Of a stretch of 26,515 nt of DNA, positions 9,100 through 19,450 are shown in pieces. This DNA comes from Lenisia limosa (taxonomy: Eukaryota; Breviatea). How positions within the stretch are numbered: the first letter of the stretch is position 1; each line of letters opens with the position of its first letter. Location of the stretch: positions 1 through 26,515 of the forward strand of contig LPNZ01011451.1 in the NCBI GenBank assembly GCA_001655205.1, read 5' to 3'. A program made the position numbers and the translations under genes. The notes beneath the pieces are model-generated. The model made no database searches. It worked only from the letters and a program-made list of their open reading frames with translations, and was not told the origin of the DNA.

Positions 9100-12000
9100 T
9101 TACGAGTGCGGAGAGGCAGGGCTGTCCTCGAAGAGAGTCTGATCCTGGTCCGCTAAGGCAGCAAGATTTCCAAAACCATCCGAATGACTCATTGATCCCT
9201 GAAAAGTAAGAAATAGCCTCAAGCAACCAAAAACCAAGAAATAAGTCTTGCACAAGGATTACTATTTGTTTTTGGAATAAAGTTTAATGTGCAAATATTG
9301 GAACAAGGAATGATAAACATCATAAAAACAATACGTGCCTGAAACTTTTTTCCTTGCCAGACAACTATTGATGACAAACCTGCAATAGGGACCTCGGGTC
9401 AGCACCCTCCATTAACTCCGCTTCTCGTAGGCCAGTGCTGGAGCTGAGTCCGCTGCCTGAGGGCACACGAGGGCTCTGGAAGTGCCAATGCCGCTGTTGG
9501 GGCGGAAAAGAGTAAATGCTTCACTCAGGCCCAAACGAGTGAAGAAGCAGAATATAAAAATGAACAAAGGGTCAAATGAATAAAAAGAGTCCACAACAGA
9601 GTTTGCAAAGCAAAACCCCTCTGCATATTAGTTTTGACATCAATGAAATACCAACCTCGTTTGAAAACGGAGAGTAGTTCGTAAATATGTCGTTTGTTTC
9701 AAGGTATCTTAAAAGATAAAGGACAGGAAGTAGTAACAATACATTTATAGCATTTTTTAAACATATGGTCAGTGGTCAAAGGAAAAGGGTATCGCTTTAA
9801 GTCTCCTTTTAGGCTAAGGGTGAAAAAATAATGTGAAAGAAATGCAGAATAGGGAAGTTATCCTCGTGCAAGTGGTAACACCAACATGTTTAACACTTAT
9901 GTGACTGCTCATTTACCTCGATACCGCCAAACATACCATCCACATCAGTACAAATAATAAAAAATATATACAACGGATGCAAATTTTCCCAACACCTCTA
10001 TGCAATCCCATTTGTATTTTCGTGCTTCAACCATTTCATAATGATTAAAGCGATCCTACCTCGGTGAAACACTTGTTGATAGCTCTGGAAGTACGGTTGG
10101 GACAGAGGAGACGCTTCTTCGACGTGTTTTATGAGGTGCAGGGGTGCATGGTGGGGTGGGCTTCAGAGCTGGCAAGGTACACGACGATGATCGGTCATTT
10201 GCAATACTGCTGACTGTTTTAAAGTTTCTACAGAGATAAAAGAGACGAAAAATAACGTTAAACGCATATGATATGCCACAAACCTTGGTGAGTGGGCTGG
10301 GGAACTAGGAAGGGAACGGCATTGTCCCAAAGATGGTAGCACGCTGATTCGGAGGTTAAGAAAGTATGCAACGGGCACATTATCGAAGACCCAAGGAAGC
10401 AAACTGCTTTTTAATGAAGTAGGAAAGGCAATATTAAAACCACATGGATGGTATCAGATCAGATGAGGTATTAGAAGACAATATCAACGGAATGGATACG
10501 GCTGGTATGGGGTGTGGGAAAAAAGAGGCCGGGGAAATCTGTCAAATCTCGAAGAAAGAAGAAGAACGTCTCTAAGTTCCCAAATGGTTTGAAATCTTCC
10601 TTCTCACATGACAAAGAGTCAAGCAAACCTTGCAAAGGAAGATGACTGTGAAGACTACATAAGTCAGAAAATGTCCTGGAATGGAGAGTATGAATTACGA
10701 TTGTTCACTTACCACATTTGAAGAAGGTGATGTGGATTTGTGGACAAAAGCGCCTCTATTAAAGATATTTTCGGTATGTTTGCTAAAATTAGGAGGGATA
10801 GGAAGCGGAGGCAGCGAGCAGCCTGGTTGTGAGAGCATCAGGAAACGATTGGCACAATGCTTCTAGGCTACATAGTTTTTTATGTTCCTTTCATAATTAT
10901 ATAATTATATTCTTATGAAATAGGGATTTCACGGTTCTCTCCAGGTTCTCTCTTCCAAAATGATTTCATATATATAAGCAAATCCTGGGGGGTGCCTGTG
11001 GTGTAGTATCCCAAAATGTTAGGCTGTTCTTTATTAGTGGATCCCTGGCGATCCTTAACTGTCGAAAAAACCCTCCATGATGATATGATGATACATGGGA
11101 TGCAAGACGAGGAAGATATTGGGAACTTGCCTGCAACAGTAAATCGCAATAATTGGTTGAGTAAATGATAAAATGAAGGGGGTGAAGGTGAAATAAATGT
11201 AAGTGAACTAAAACAAGAAACAAAATCTAGAATAAATAGACCTCAGCAGGAAATTACAGTCGCATGCCGCCAACTCCACCAGTATAGGGACGTGCTAGAG
11301 GGTAAAAGATTAAGATCAGTGTAAACTAAAAATTAAGGTATGAAGATGGTAGACATACAAAAGGTTGTTCTCTCACGAGGGAGCATGGCCTCCTTCTTTG
11401 CAACTTCCTACACAGTTAACTGGGTCGTTTTCAGCCGTTTTGAGGAAGGCAACTGGTCAACTTTCGCCTTGGCTAAAAATGCACTCCTCTCCAAAATCAT
11501 TCTAACCTTTTCTCTGGCTGTCACACGACGCTCTCTGTCGGCCAAATCCCGCTCGCTGTGCATGTGACAAGATGTGGGTTTTTGTTGTCCAGTTTTCTTC
11601 GGGACAACGAGCAAATAAGTCTCCATGGTGGAAAGAGCGAAATGTAGCCATGACATAATATTGCACAAGAAATCAAAGCAATGTCTGTACATACAGTTGT
11701 ACGTTAAATGATAACTATTCAAGCCCAGACTTTTCATCACCCCCCCCCCCCCAATACCNNNNNNNNNNNNNNNNNNNNNNNNNNNNNNNNNNNNNNNNNN
11801 NNNNNNNNNNNNNNNNNNNNNNNNNNNNTGTCTATCGACTTCAGTAATACGTTGTTTCAGCTGTTAAATCATATGGGAAACGACCAGGAAATGGTATCGC
11901 AATCAACATCGCCGTCCTCTTACATCATATTCCTGGCGGTCATTGGGCTTGGCCACGAGAACTGCGGCTGGAGCTGTCGGTGCAGCGGCGGNNNNNNNNN

Positions 12001-13787
12001 NNNNNNNNNNNNNNNNNNNNNNNNNNNNNNNNNNNNNNNNNNNNNNNNNNNNNNNNNNNNNNNNNNNNNNNNNNNNNNNNNNNNNNNNNNNNNNNNNTCT
12101 TCGCTAGCAACACACGAGGGTTGAAAACAACAAAACAAACAAAGCCCAGACTGCAGATCTGGATAAAACCCTATCGTTTAAGAATACACGAGAGAGGTTG
12201 AAAACACCAAAATAGCCCCTTGGAACCAACCTGCATTTTCTTTTGAAGAGAAGGCCACTGGAGAAGTGCGGATGCGGTGGGACGAGAGTGTTGCTTGAGA
12301 AATGAAAGGGGAACGGATAATAACACATGATTCAAGTGATTGCAATATCCTATGGGAGGGATACAAGAGGAGGAAACCGAAGGTATTGTCATTTTAATAA
12401 CCTGCCATACAGTCCTCTCTCATACATCAACATGGATCAGGGCTCGGACGATCTGGGAGAGTTCCTCGGAGTATTGTCGGGGAAGCCGTGAGAAGCCTTG
12501 GAAATTATAGAGAGTGTTGGTATGAGGGTAAATGCGATATTGGATTATGACCTACGTCCAGCTTTGATTTTGACTGCAAGCGCAATTTGGTTCCGAGCTT
12601 CAAAGGGAGGTCTAGTTGATTAGAGTTTGACTGTTAAACAGGATAATCAGTAACAATTTCATTTATATCGCTTCGTTCTTTTTACTCACACTAAGGCACA
12701 GAGTTCGTAAATAAGGCAGCCAAGTGACCACATATCGCTCTTTTCGTTGTAGCCGTGTTCATTGACCTAGATCATGACGACGTTGATAATGTGTAAGAAT
12801 TGCTGAATAAATGATACTGATAGGTGTCATCTTCTCAAAGGTTGTTACATCATATTGTTCTGTACCTGCTCCCCTGACTTCACCACCACAAATAACAAAC
12901 TTGAGTGTCAGCCCTCAACCGACCTGCTCAGGGCTCATGTAGAAAGGAGTTCCAACATAGGTGTGGGCGAAAAGGGAGTTAGATCCCAGTACACGAGCCA
13001 AACCAAAGTCACCAAGCTTCACGTTACCACCACGGTCAAGGAAGATATTTCCTAAATAATGAGTTCAAATGGATCAACTGCCAAATGCACAACCAACAGC
13101 AACTGACCACAGACCTGGCTTAATATCACGATGAATAATTTTTTGCTTCTTGTTATGACAATCCGCAAGAGCGTTGGTGACTTGGAGCAAAACCTTCCAA
13201 ACAACGGATTCGTCAAGATAACGCCTAGTTTGATTACTATTAAAAAGGAATAAAAAGATAAAAAACGTTACAGCCCATCATCAGCCTACTTGTCTCTTCT
13301 GGCCTTGTTAATGAGAACACTCAAATCACCACCTTCACAATGCTCCATTACAATAAAAATCTAAAAACATGAAAGAAAGATCCAATGCCATGATCATAAA
13401 CAAACAGCTCAAACCTTGGTACGATCTCTGTCAATAATTCTGTCGTAATAACGAACAATATGGTCATGTCGAAACTCCCTCAGAATATTAACTTCAGATA
13501 CCTAAGTCACTGTTAGAAGGCAAGGGAGGGAAAAGGGCTCTTAACACTCCCAACTGACCAACTGCTGCTTCTCTTTCTCACCCATTTTCCCGTAGTCCAT
13601 TTCCTTCCAAACAAGCATCTGCAATAGAACAAATTAGAAGGAAACAAAACATAAAACAATGCCTACTTTGCCGTCAGACTTTCTTTTGATGCGACTCACT
13701 GTCCCAAAGCTGCCCTTTCCAATCTAATATAGTAAATTACTAATAAATTAATTAAATTACCTTCTGTAGCACCTCATAGCGGTCCAT
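9100..13787 (-). CDS. NEK2: NEK2-type NIMA-related serine/threonine kinase
   Basis: NEK2 kinases act at centrosomes or basal bodies in the cell cycle and in ciliary control. The start is ATG at 13787-13785 (MDRYEVLQK, exon 13787-13761). The kinase domain is essentially complete across short exons: glycine loop IGKGSFGTV (residues 10-18), ATP lysine at residue 33 in [36 protein letters not shown], catalytic loop [20 protein letters not shown], activation segment [30 protein letters not shown] and [17 protein letters not shown] (about 12490-12435). LVWKEMDY and CEGGDL resemble NEK2 more than other NEKs. A helical segment [19 protein letters not shown] (about 11560-11500) recalls the NEK2 coiled coil. 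The long tail is Ser/Pro-rich ([13 protein letters not shown] near 10120) and ends [14 protein letters not shown], stop 9102-9100. Gaps 11759-11828 and 11992-12097 hide part of it. Tail exons between 12400 and 10400 are tentative, and an extra gene there cannot be excluded. Confidence 0.88.
11740..11828. repeat. C13 homopolymer near an assembly gap
   Basis: Thirteen C at 11740-11752 are followed six bases later by N at 11759-11828. In the sense of the minus-strand kinase gene this reads GTATT then 13 G, again a GT followed closely by a G-run; the preceding exon lies in the gap, so donor use is unproven. Confidence 0.7.
11992..12097. other. Assembly gap (N)
   Basis: A 106-base gap within the NEK2-like gene tail. 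The left edge is GC-rich (gcagcggcgg) without a long homopolymer. Confidence 0.95.
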
Positions 13788-13995
13788 TTTGATCAAGTGA
13801 AAACAACTCCTTCCCACAATTAATGCCTACTATACTCTTTCTTGATCCACAATAATCGAAGAAGCAAGTATCGAGCAAGTACCAATAAAATCAGCAACAA
13901 ATTTCAATTTTTTTTTCACCTCAATAGCAACGCGACCGTACAAGGATAAAAAAACACAAAAAAAAAAGCAAAAAAAAACACAAATTTAAACAAAT
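13788..13995. promoter_or_regulatory. Divergent intergenic region with A/T tracts, likely two-way promoter
   Basis: This 208-bp stretch separates the outward-facing starts of the kinase gene and the small Lys/Ala-rich gene. It contains poly-T (about 13909-13917) and several poly-A tracts (13949-13985), nucleosome-disfavouring sequence typical of eukaryotic promoters. Confidence 0.5.
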
Positions 13996-14655
13996 ATGGG
14001 ACTTGGAAGTTTAGCTGGAGGTGTTATGAAGGGGTATGCACCCAGGGATTAATATTCATCTTGAGCTGCCTTCCTCTGACTCTCTTTTAGTGCCGCTAAG
14101 AGCGCAGCCAAGGATGCTGTTGTTGGACAAGCCAAGGAACAGGCCAAGAGCAATGAAACCGTGAGTGTACTATTTTCTTGTTCTCTCGCCTCTATCGTTG
14201 CTTCATGCGCCCTTCTCACTTGCTGAACAAAAATTTTCAATAATTATAACATGTTAGGTCAAGGGCGGAATCGGATCCATGAAGGACAAGGCCACTGGAT
14301 TTGTGAGTGGGAGCTATGTACTCAATGCTACTCAAGGCTTCAACGCCAGTAACGCTCTAGGTTTCCAAGGGGCTTGCTGAGAAGACTGGTCTTCCTTCTT
14401 GGTCTGAGGATTGGTGGATTAAATCTAGTCTTCTGTTTTTATTTCACCGATTTTCCAGTTATCGCAGAACATATTTTGTCAATTTTTAAAAATGATAAGG
14501 GTAAATGAAATTATGTCTCTCTCGTCCGCTGTTTTATTCGTAGTTGCTTGTCATTCATAGTTTATTGCGGCGTTACTTGCCTCTTACCATCCAGCATCAC
14601 TGACAAGGTTGCCAAGTCTCAAGTTGATGACTTCGCCAAGAAGAAGGGCTTTTAA
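13996..14655 (+). CDS. 84-aa Lys/Ala-rich small protein, LEA-like
   Basis: Five short exons splice in phase into an 84-residue protein starting MGLGSLAGGVMKGAAKSAAK (ATG 13996-13998) and ending DDFAKKKGF (stop TAA 14653-14655). It is rich in Lys, Ala, Gly and Asp/Glu and has no aromatic core, with segments such as AKDAVVGQAKEQAKSNETVK and GSMKDKATGFVSKGLAEKTG. This amphipathic, charged make-up resembles group 3 late-embryogenesis-abundant or other disordered stress-protective proteins. The likeness is compositional, not a proven family match. The fourth donor (TTG followed by GTCTGA) was chosen because it alone keeps the last exon in the Lys-rich frame. No signal peptide is evident; cytosolic location is likely. 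Confidence 0.75.
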
Positions 14656-15009
14656 GTGCCTGCACTCCAGGTTTATGATGTATTATTATATGTGGACTAT
14701 TTACAAGTGTCTGAGTTTGGATTAGTGCTCTTGAAGCAAATACTCATTCCTTAGATATCAAACAAAAGCTGAAGCCCTTCGGGATGTATAGACTAAGAAT
14801 TACATCAGAAACATACACCATTCTAAGCAGAAGACGCGGCACTCTTCTTCCTGAGATTAGCCTGGTGCCCTCTTTGGACACTCAAAACGAGGGCGTGACG
14901 CACAGCTGAAAATGTCAGGTGATGAAAAGCAACCAAATAACAGTCTATTCCGCAGCTCCATACTCATCGGTGAAAAGACCACCAAAGACCAGCGGACCCA
15001 ACAGGCCGT
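14656..15009. other. Convergent intergenic region
   Basis: This 354-bp stretch lies between the stop codons of the small plus-strand gene and the minus-strand NUP85 gene. An ORF opens at 14912 on the plus strand but overlies the last NUP85 exon antisense and carries no recognisable motif. Nothing else is seen. Confidence 0.6.
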
Positions 15010-18000
15010 TCAATTCAGGCAAAGCAAACAAAGGCCCAGCCAACCCATGACTTCATTCTCCTCCAAAATTTCAGAAGAGACAATTGAGTCAAGTTTCTTC
15101 ATAATCGTGATGGATTCCTCCACTGTAAACACGGGGGTAGGACCTAAAAGCTTACTAAGTGCTGGAGAAATAGCCACATGCTTCCCACACCCACGCTCTA
15201 AGAAGGCTAGAACGTCAATAAAGAGTTTGAAGATGAGGCGCGGGGCGTGAACGTCCGATGAAACGAGCTGCATAACGGCAGTGACAATTCGATGGTGGCT
15301 GTTTCGGCTGCGTACAAAGTGATACGTCACATAATCCGAGAGGAACCTAAAAATGGTAAGTGGGGGTTGAAGAATAACTGGTATACTATGTGCATTGTAC
15401 ACCAATGGAAGATCGCTTAGATTATGCAATTTCAACGTACTGTATTGAAGGTGACACCATCACTCCGGAATTTGTTATTTGCTTCGAAATGGAATACAAC
15501 TCCGACGCATCACCTGAATTGTTAGAGGCAGGTATGCGGAAGTCCAACCTATCTAGAATATCAAAATACAATAGGAATGTAAAAGGTGCCGTACAAAATG
15601 CAACATGCCCAAAAACAGGAACCATCATTATCTGGTACAAAAGAGGGTTGGGGAAGGGGGTATTGCAAGCTTATCAGTAATCGTCTGTTGAAGAAGAGGT
15701 TTAATCTCACTTTTTAGCCAGTCTCTCTCGAGAGCTCTCATGATGAAAACGTCAAGTTGTATTGTTTCCTTGGCCTTCAGGAACCATCGGACTGCTGCTG
15801 TGCTACGGCCCTCGTTAAAATGCTGCCATCCTGGGGGGGAGTCAAATTGGAAAATTTATTAAACCCAAATGAACTCTGTTAAACAAACAAAAAAAGCCCA
15901 AAATCAACTCTGTTGGCTNNNNNNNNNNNNNNNNNNNNNNNNNNNNNNNNNNNNNNNNNNNNNNNNNNNNNNNNNNNNNAAAAAAGGTAACAACACCAGT
16001 AGCGACGCACCTGCATCCACAGCCACCTCGCGCGCCACGTCTCCGCAATGCAAGTGCAGGGCAGCTGAAAAGACAGAGCAACATACCCCGTCACTGTCAG
16101 TGGGGCATGACCGGAGAGACTACGTTGATAAGTCGCATGGAGGCACATGGCAAATGTTCGTGTAAGAATTGTGGTAGCAAGGACAAGCTATGTATGAAAA
16201 GAATAGATGGGTAGCTAACATCTTCAATGATTTCCTTGCAGTTTGCCTGATCCTTGAGATACGTAGTAGCAATAATGCCCATGCCGGGTTGATCTTGGAT
16301 GGAGGTCGCGTAGGTGATCATCGTGTCGGATCTGGATAATTGATAAGTGACTACTCCCTTTGACTCAAAGAATTCCGAAAATCTCACCTGACAGATTCCA
16401 ACCCAGCCGGGTCCATTCGGCATAATACATCAGCAAAATGAGGTACCACACATGATGGCAGCAGCGCCTGGACCTCTTCAATGGCCTATATTGTGAGCAT
16501 AACATTTGAAGGGGGGGGGGGGTATTCATAGGAAACAGGAGGAAGAAGCCATTCAAACCTGAGAATTGTTGCTCGTCAGTAAGTTGTAGATGATGATGTC
16601 CATGCCTGTATCAGGTGTGCGATTCGAGCTTGCCAATTCTGCCATGTTCCTGAGAAAGCAGAGGTAAAATGAGAATATCTGAAAAGAGAATACAACAAAT
16701 TTAATTAGGATGAATTAAAAATTACAGCCACTCTAAAGCAAGACTCGGTTTGACCACACAGCATATTTAAGGCAAAAAAACAGACCAAATCAGCTAGCTA
16801 CCTCCACGTTTCACTTACGTAGAGCATAACATTAACAGCACAAAAACAAAGTATTTAAAAGTCTTCTTGAAGAACCTACTTTAGGCTATCAACCGTAGCA
16901 AGAGGGAACTTGTAAAGAGATAAACACGACATCGTTTGGGCCCTGGGTGTGACAATAAAACAATGAAATTCACATTGTGTCTTTTGACACACTTTGTTTC
17001 ATAGAGTAAATAATGTATTGAATGCTGTATGATTTCCAAGTACAAATGAGATATGCTACTAGTATATAAAATACTAGTACTATTATACATATTATACTAT
17101 ATAATGTATTTATATGATATTATGTCAATATTATACTATTTGTATGTAATTATACACGTATTATATACGTTAGAAATGTTTAATCCTGAATCGGGAGCAT
17201 TCTTCACAAACAAACCATGTTGATGTCAGAGTGTAAGCAACCTTCTCATCTCCACTGAAAATCTAAAAAATAGGGTCAAAAGAAAAATTCTAAAGGAGTT
17301 TTCTTTTGGTCAAAATCCTTCAAAGAACAGACAAATGAACATCATTTATATTTCATTTTCCACAACATTTTATCTCACCCACCATAAGTAGCGCTTCAAC
17401 TTCTATCGGAATATCATTTCGATGATCTTTGATTTTCCTGAGCAAGTAAACATAATAGTTTCAAACAAGATAGATATAGTATACCAGAAAATGACTGAAT
17501 TTCTCGATGGATCCTCAATATATTTCGATAGTTTACTGATCTTTTTCGTACCGGAGTGAAGCCCTAATAGCATATCATATATGCATAATATGTATAGTAT
17601 ATGTAATATGTACATACATATCGATATGTATACACTATCACATTTTTTTTTGATTATATACATTGGCATTGAATATGATATCATATATTAGTATGTATAA
17701 TATCATTTGCCGATGCGTTATGATATGTATATATGATACGTACATTTCATATACATATCATAATATCATAGTATACTATTGTATATACTATACACATATC
17801 CACGTACAATCATTTTAATAAAGTTCAGTTCTTACTTTATATCCTTTTGCCACATCAACAAGTCCGCTGAAAACTCAGGGTCTTCGAGAGAAGGAAAGCT
17901 GTTGACAGCAATGTAAAGCAAATCTCCTATTGATAGCGATGCTTGGTCTAAAGAGTCAGGTGTAGGTAAACATATATATACATATACTATTATATAATTA

Positions 18001-19072
18001 GACATAATCCAAATTTTGTTGTTACAGGAGAGATAAAAAACAATCGACATCATCTCATCTCCAAACGGTAAACAAATTCAATAGATTTGAGTCCCTTTAT
18101 ACCTTCAAGAGCGGTAACAAGGGGACAGGTTGGGATAAGGGATTGTGGGGAAGTTTCGGGGAGGCAAAGGATGAGGCGTTTCAAAGAAGTCGTGTTGCCG
18201 CAGATGGCGGACTGGTAAACAAATGTCCAAAACTCGGATTCTTCTGAAGGCGAGGGATTGGCAAGGATTTCGTCAAGGTAACCGTCTACAAACATGATGA
18301 GAAAAGAAACGAATAGAGTGTTGAAAAGAGAAATATCTGACCAGGTGTGAACATCATTTGGTAGAAAGGAACCAAGAATCGAGCCAATCTGTCAGGCCCT
18401 GCAGCTAACAGCCCCTCAACTAGTCGCCTAGTGGTTGTGAGATGAAAAAAAAAGTATGCTCACAAACACCCATATGAAGAATATGTAACTAAATGCTTTT
18501 ATTTTAATAAGGGTTTTGATTAAGGATACTAAGGCAAACCATGGAATTAAAGACAGCTGCAGCAATTTTGCTGTTGCCTCCTCAGAGTACAAAACCTGGG
18601 TATCTTGCCCAGCCTCATCTAACAGGTAAGTTGACTTGTGATATTCCTTGTTGAGACCCAAACAAACAAACAAAACAAAAAAAAAACGTTGCTTTGTTGT
18701 ATGTGAAACACACCAAGTGCTCTGAACTTGGCTTCTAGCTCTCGCCTCTTTTGGCTAACAAAGGAATATGTGGCATGTCGGTATGTCTGGACACTCTCTT
18801 CAAGCTAAATTTGATTATTAAATGGCGTCACCATGAAGTGTTATGAGTTACTCAACACGGTTAGGTTAGAGAAAAAAAAAAGAGACCAAAACGCTCCACT
18901 TCCAACACCACCCTCAAAATAATCATTATTATCAAAAATCTACCTTGGAGACGGGAGTTTCACAAAGGTTGAACTTGCAGAGATCAGAGTAGATTGAATG
19001 TAGATGAGCTTGGAGAGGGAAAACAGACGGCAAGGTTTCATCCGCAAATTCAAGTGAATTCATGAATCCCAT
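15010..19072 (-). CDS. NUP85: Nucleoporin Nup85 (Nup107-160 complex)
   Basis: Nup85 is an alpha-solenoid scaffold of the nuclear pore Y-complex. The start is ATG at 19072-19070 (MGFMNSLEFADETLPSVFPL). Next are an exon with YSFVSQKRRELEAKFRAL (about 18800-18717) and LYSEEATAKLLQLSLIPWF. The family core follows: FWTFVYQSAICGNTTSLKRL (about 18220-18170), IAVNSFPSLEDPEFSADLLMW (17915-17850; the family pattern of a short proline segment followed by a Trp), VEALLMIFSGDEKVAYTLTS (spanning an intron near 17390-17270), SCLSLYKFPLATVDSLK, LLPSCVVPHFADVLCRMDP (16460-16400, the ahlaDLL-like motif), GMGIIATTYLKDQANCKEII, TAAVRWFLKAKETIQLDVF (15800-15750), and the terminal RFLSDYVTYHFVRSRNS to LGPTPVFTVEESITIMKKLD. 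The last ORF stops at 15012-15010. Intron phases around 18540-18430 and inside gap 15919-15979 are unresolved. Low sequence identity is normal for Nup85. Confidence 0.82.
15833..15839. repeat. Short G7 run (C-run touching an acceptor in gene sense)
   Basis: In NUP85 sense this reads CTCCCCCCCAG directly before the exon beginning GATGGCAGC, so the C-run is the polypyrimidine tract of this 3' splice site. It is a short member of the homopolymer set. Confidence 0.8.
15919..15979. other. Assembly gap (N)
   Basis: A 61-base gap inside NUP85, probably in an intron. Flanks carry short A-runs rather than a G/C-run. Confidence 0.95.
16511..16522. repeat. G12 homopolymer inside a fully sequenced NUP85 intron
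   Basis: In gene sense the intron begins GTTTGAATGG after an exon ending LLTSNNSQ, contains C12, and ends ACAATATAG before AIEEVQALLP. This is the one long-homopolymer intron in the window that is read from end to end: it has a C-run 24 nt before the AG and no partner G-run. Confidence 0.85.
17040..17810. repeat. AT-rich, palindrome-dense tract in NUP85 introns
   Basis: Two stretches, about 17040-17170 and 17570-17800, are dominated by alternating TATA/ATAT/TACATA words with many short inverted repeats (for example atgtacatacat and atatcgatat). They fall in introns on either side of the NUP85 exon near 17400. They could be decayed inverted-repeat transposons or simple AT-rich intron sequence. 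Confidence 0.6.
17481..17565. mobile_element. Degraded relative of the MITE-like element at 21124
   Basis: This segment shares an ordered series of blocks with the element in YJU2: a tgac/gacg block, gaattNctcgat, atcctc, atNtcgata, a ctttttcg-type block, and aagccct at the right end. The right terminus is well kept, while the left terminal repeat is largely eroded. It lies in a NUP85 intron. Confidence 0.6.
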
Positions 19073-19450
19073 ATTGACTTAGTGTTTATTTTCTACCCCA
19101 AAGGGGCCCCTAGGAATGGAATGGGAGTCAGGAAGTTACAGATAGTTTACTCTAGGATGCCCAATGACGCAAGAAGCTGAAGTTTTAGATTCAATTGTTC
19201 AATTTCGTTAAACTGATCAATGTGGGAATGTAAGAGAAATAAAACTTGGGACGGACAAAAGTGATACAGGGGGTGGTATATAGGTTCTTTTTGTTGAATT
19301 TGAAGCATGGTGTGTCCCTTTTAGAAGCATAAACGTTCACAAGGCACGTTATTTGATCAAACGTGTTTGACTCTAAGAGCTCACATCACCTCTAACTGTG
19401 TCTGATCAGTCTTATTTGGAACCCTTGAGCTTCTCTACCACACTTTCAAG
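19073..19450. promoter_or_regulatory. Divergent intergenic region between NUP85 and YJU2
   Basis: This 378-bp stretch separates two outward-facing start codons and is expected to carry both promoters. A TATA-like ggtatatagg lies at about 19275-19284. No longer ORF with motifs is present. Confidence 0.5.

Noticed and set aside
14912-15250. Plus-strand 112-codon open frame as a gene
   Set aside because: It overlies the terminal NUP85 exon antisense and shows no motif or start context of its own.
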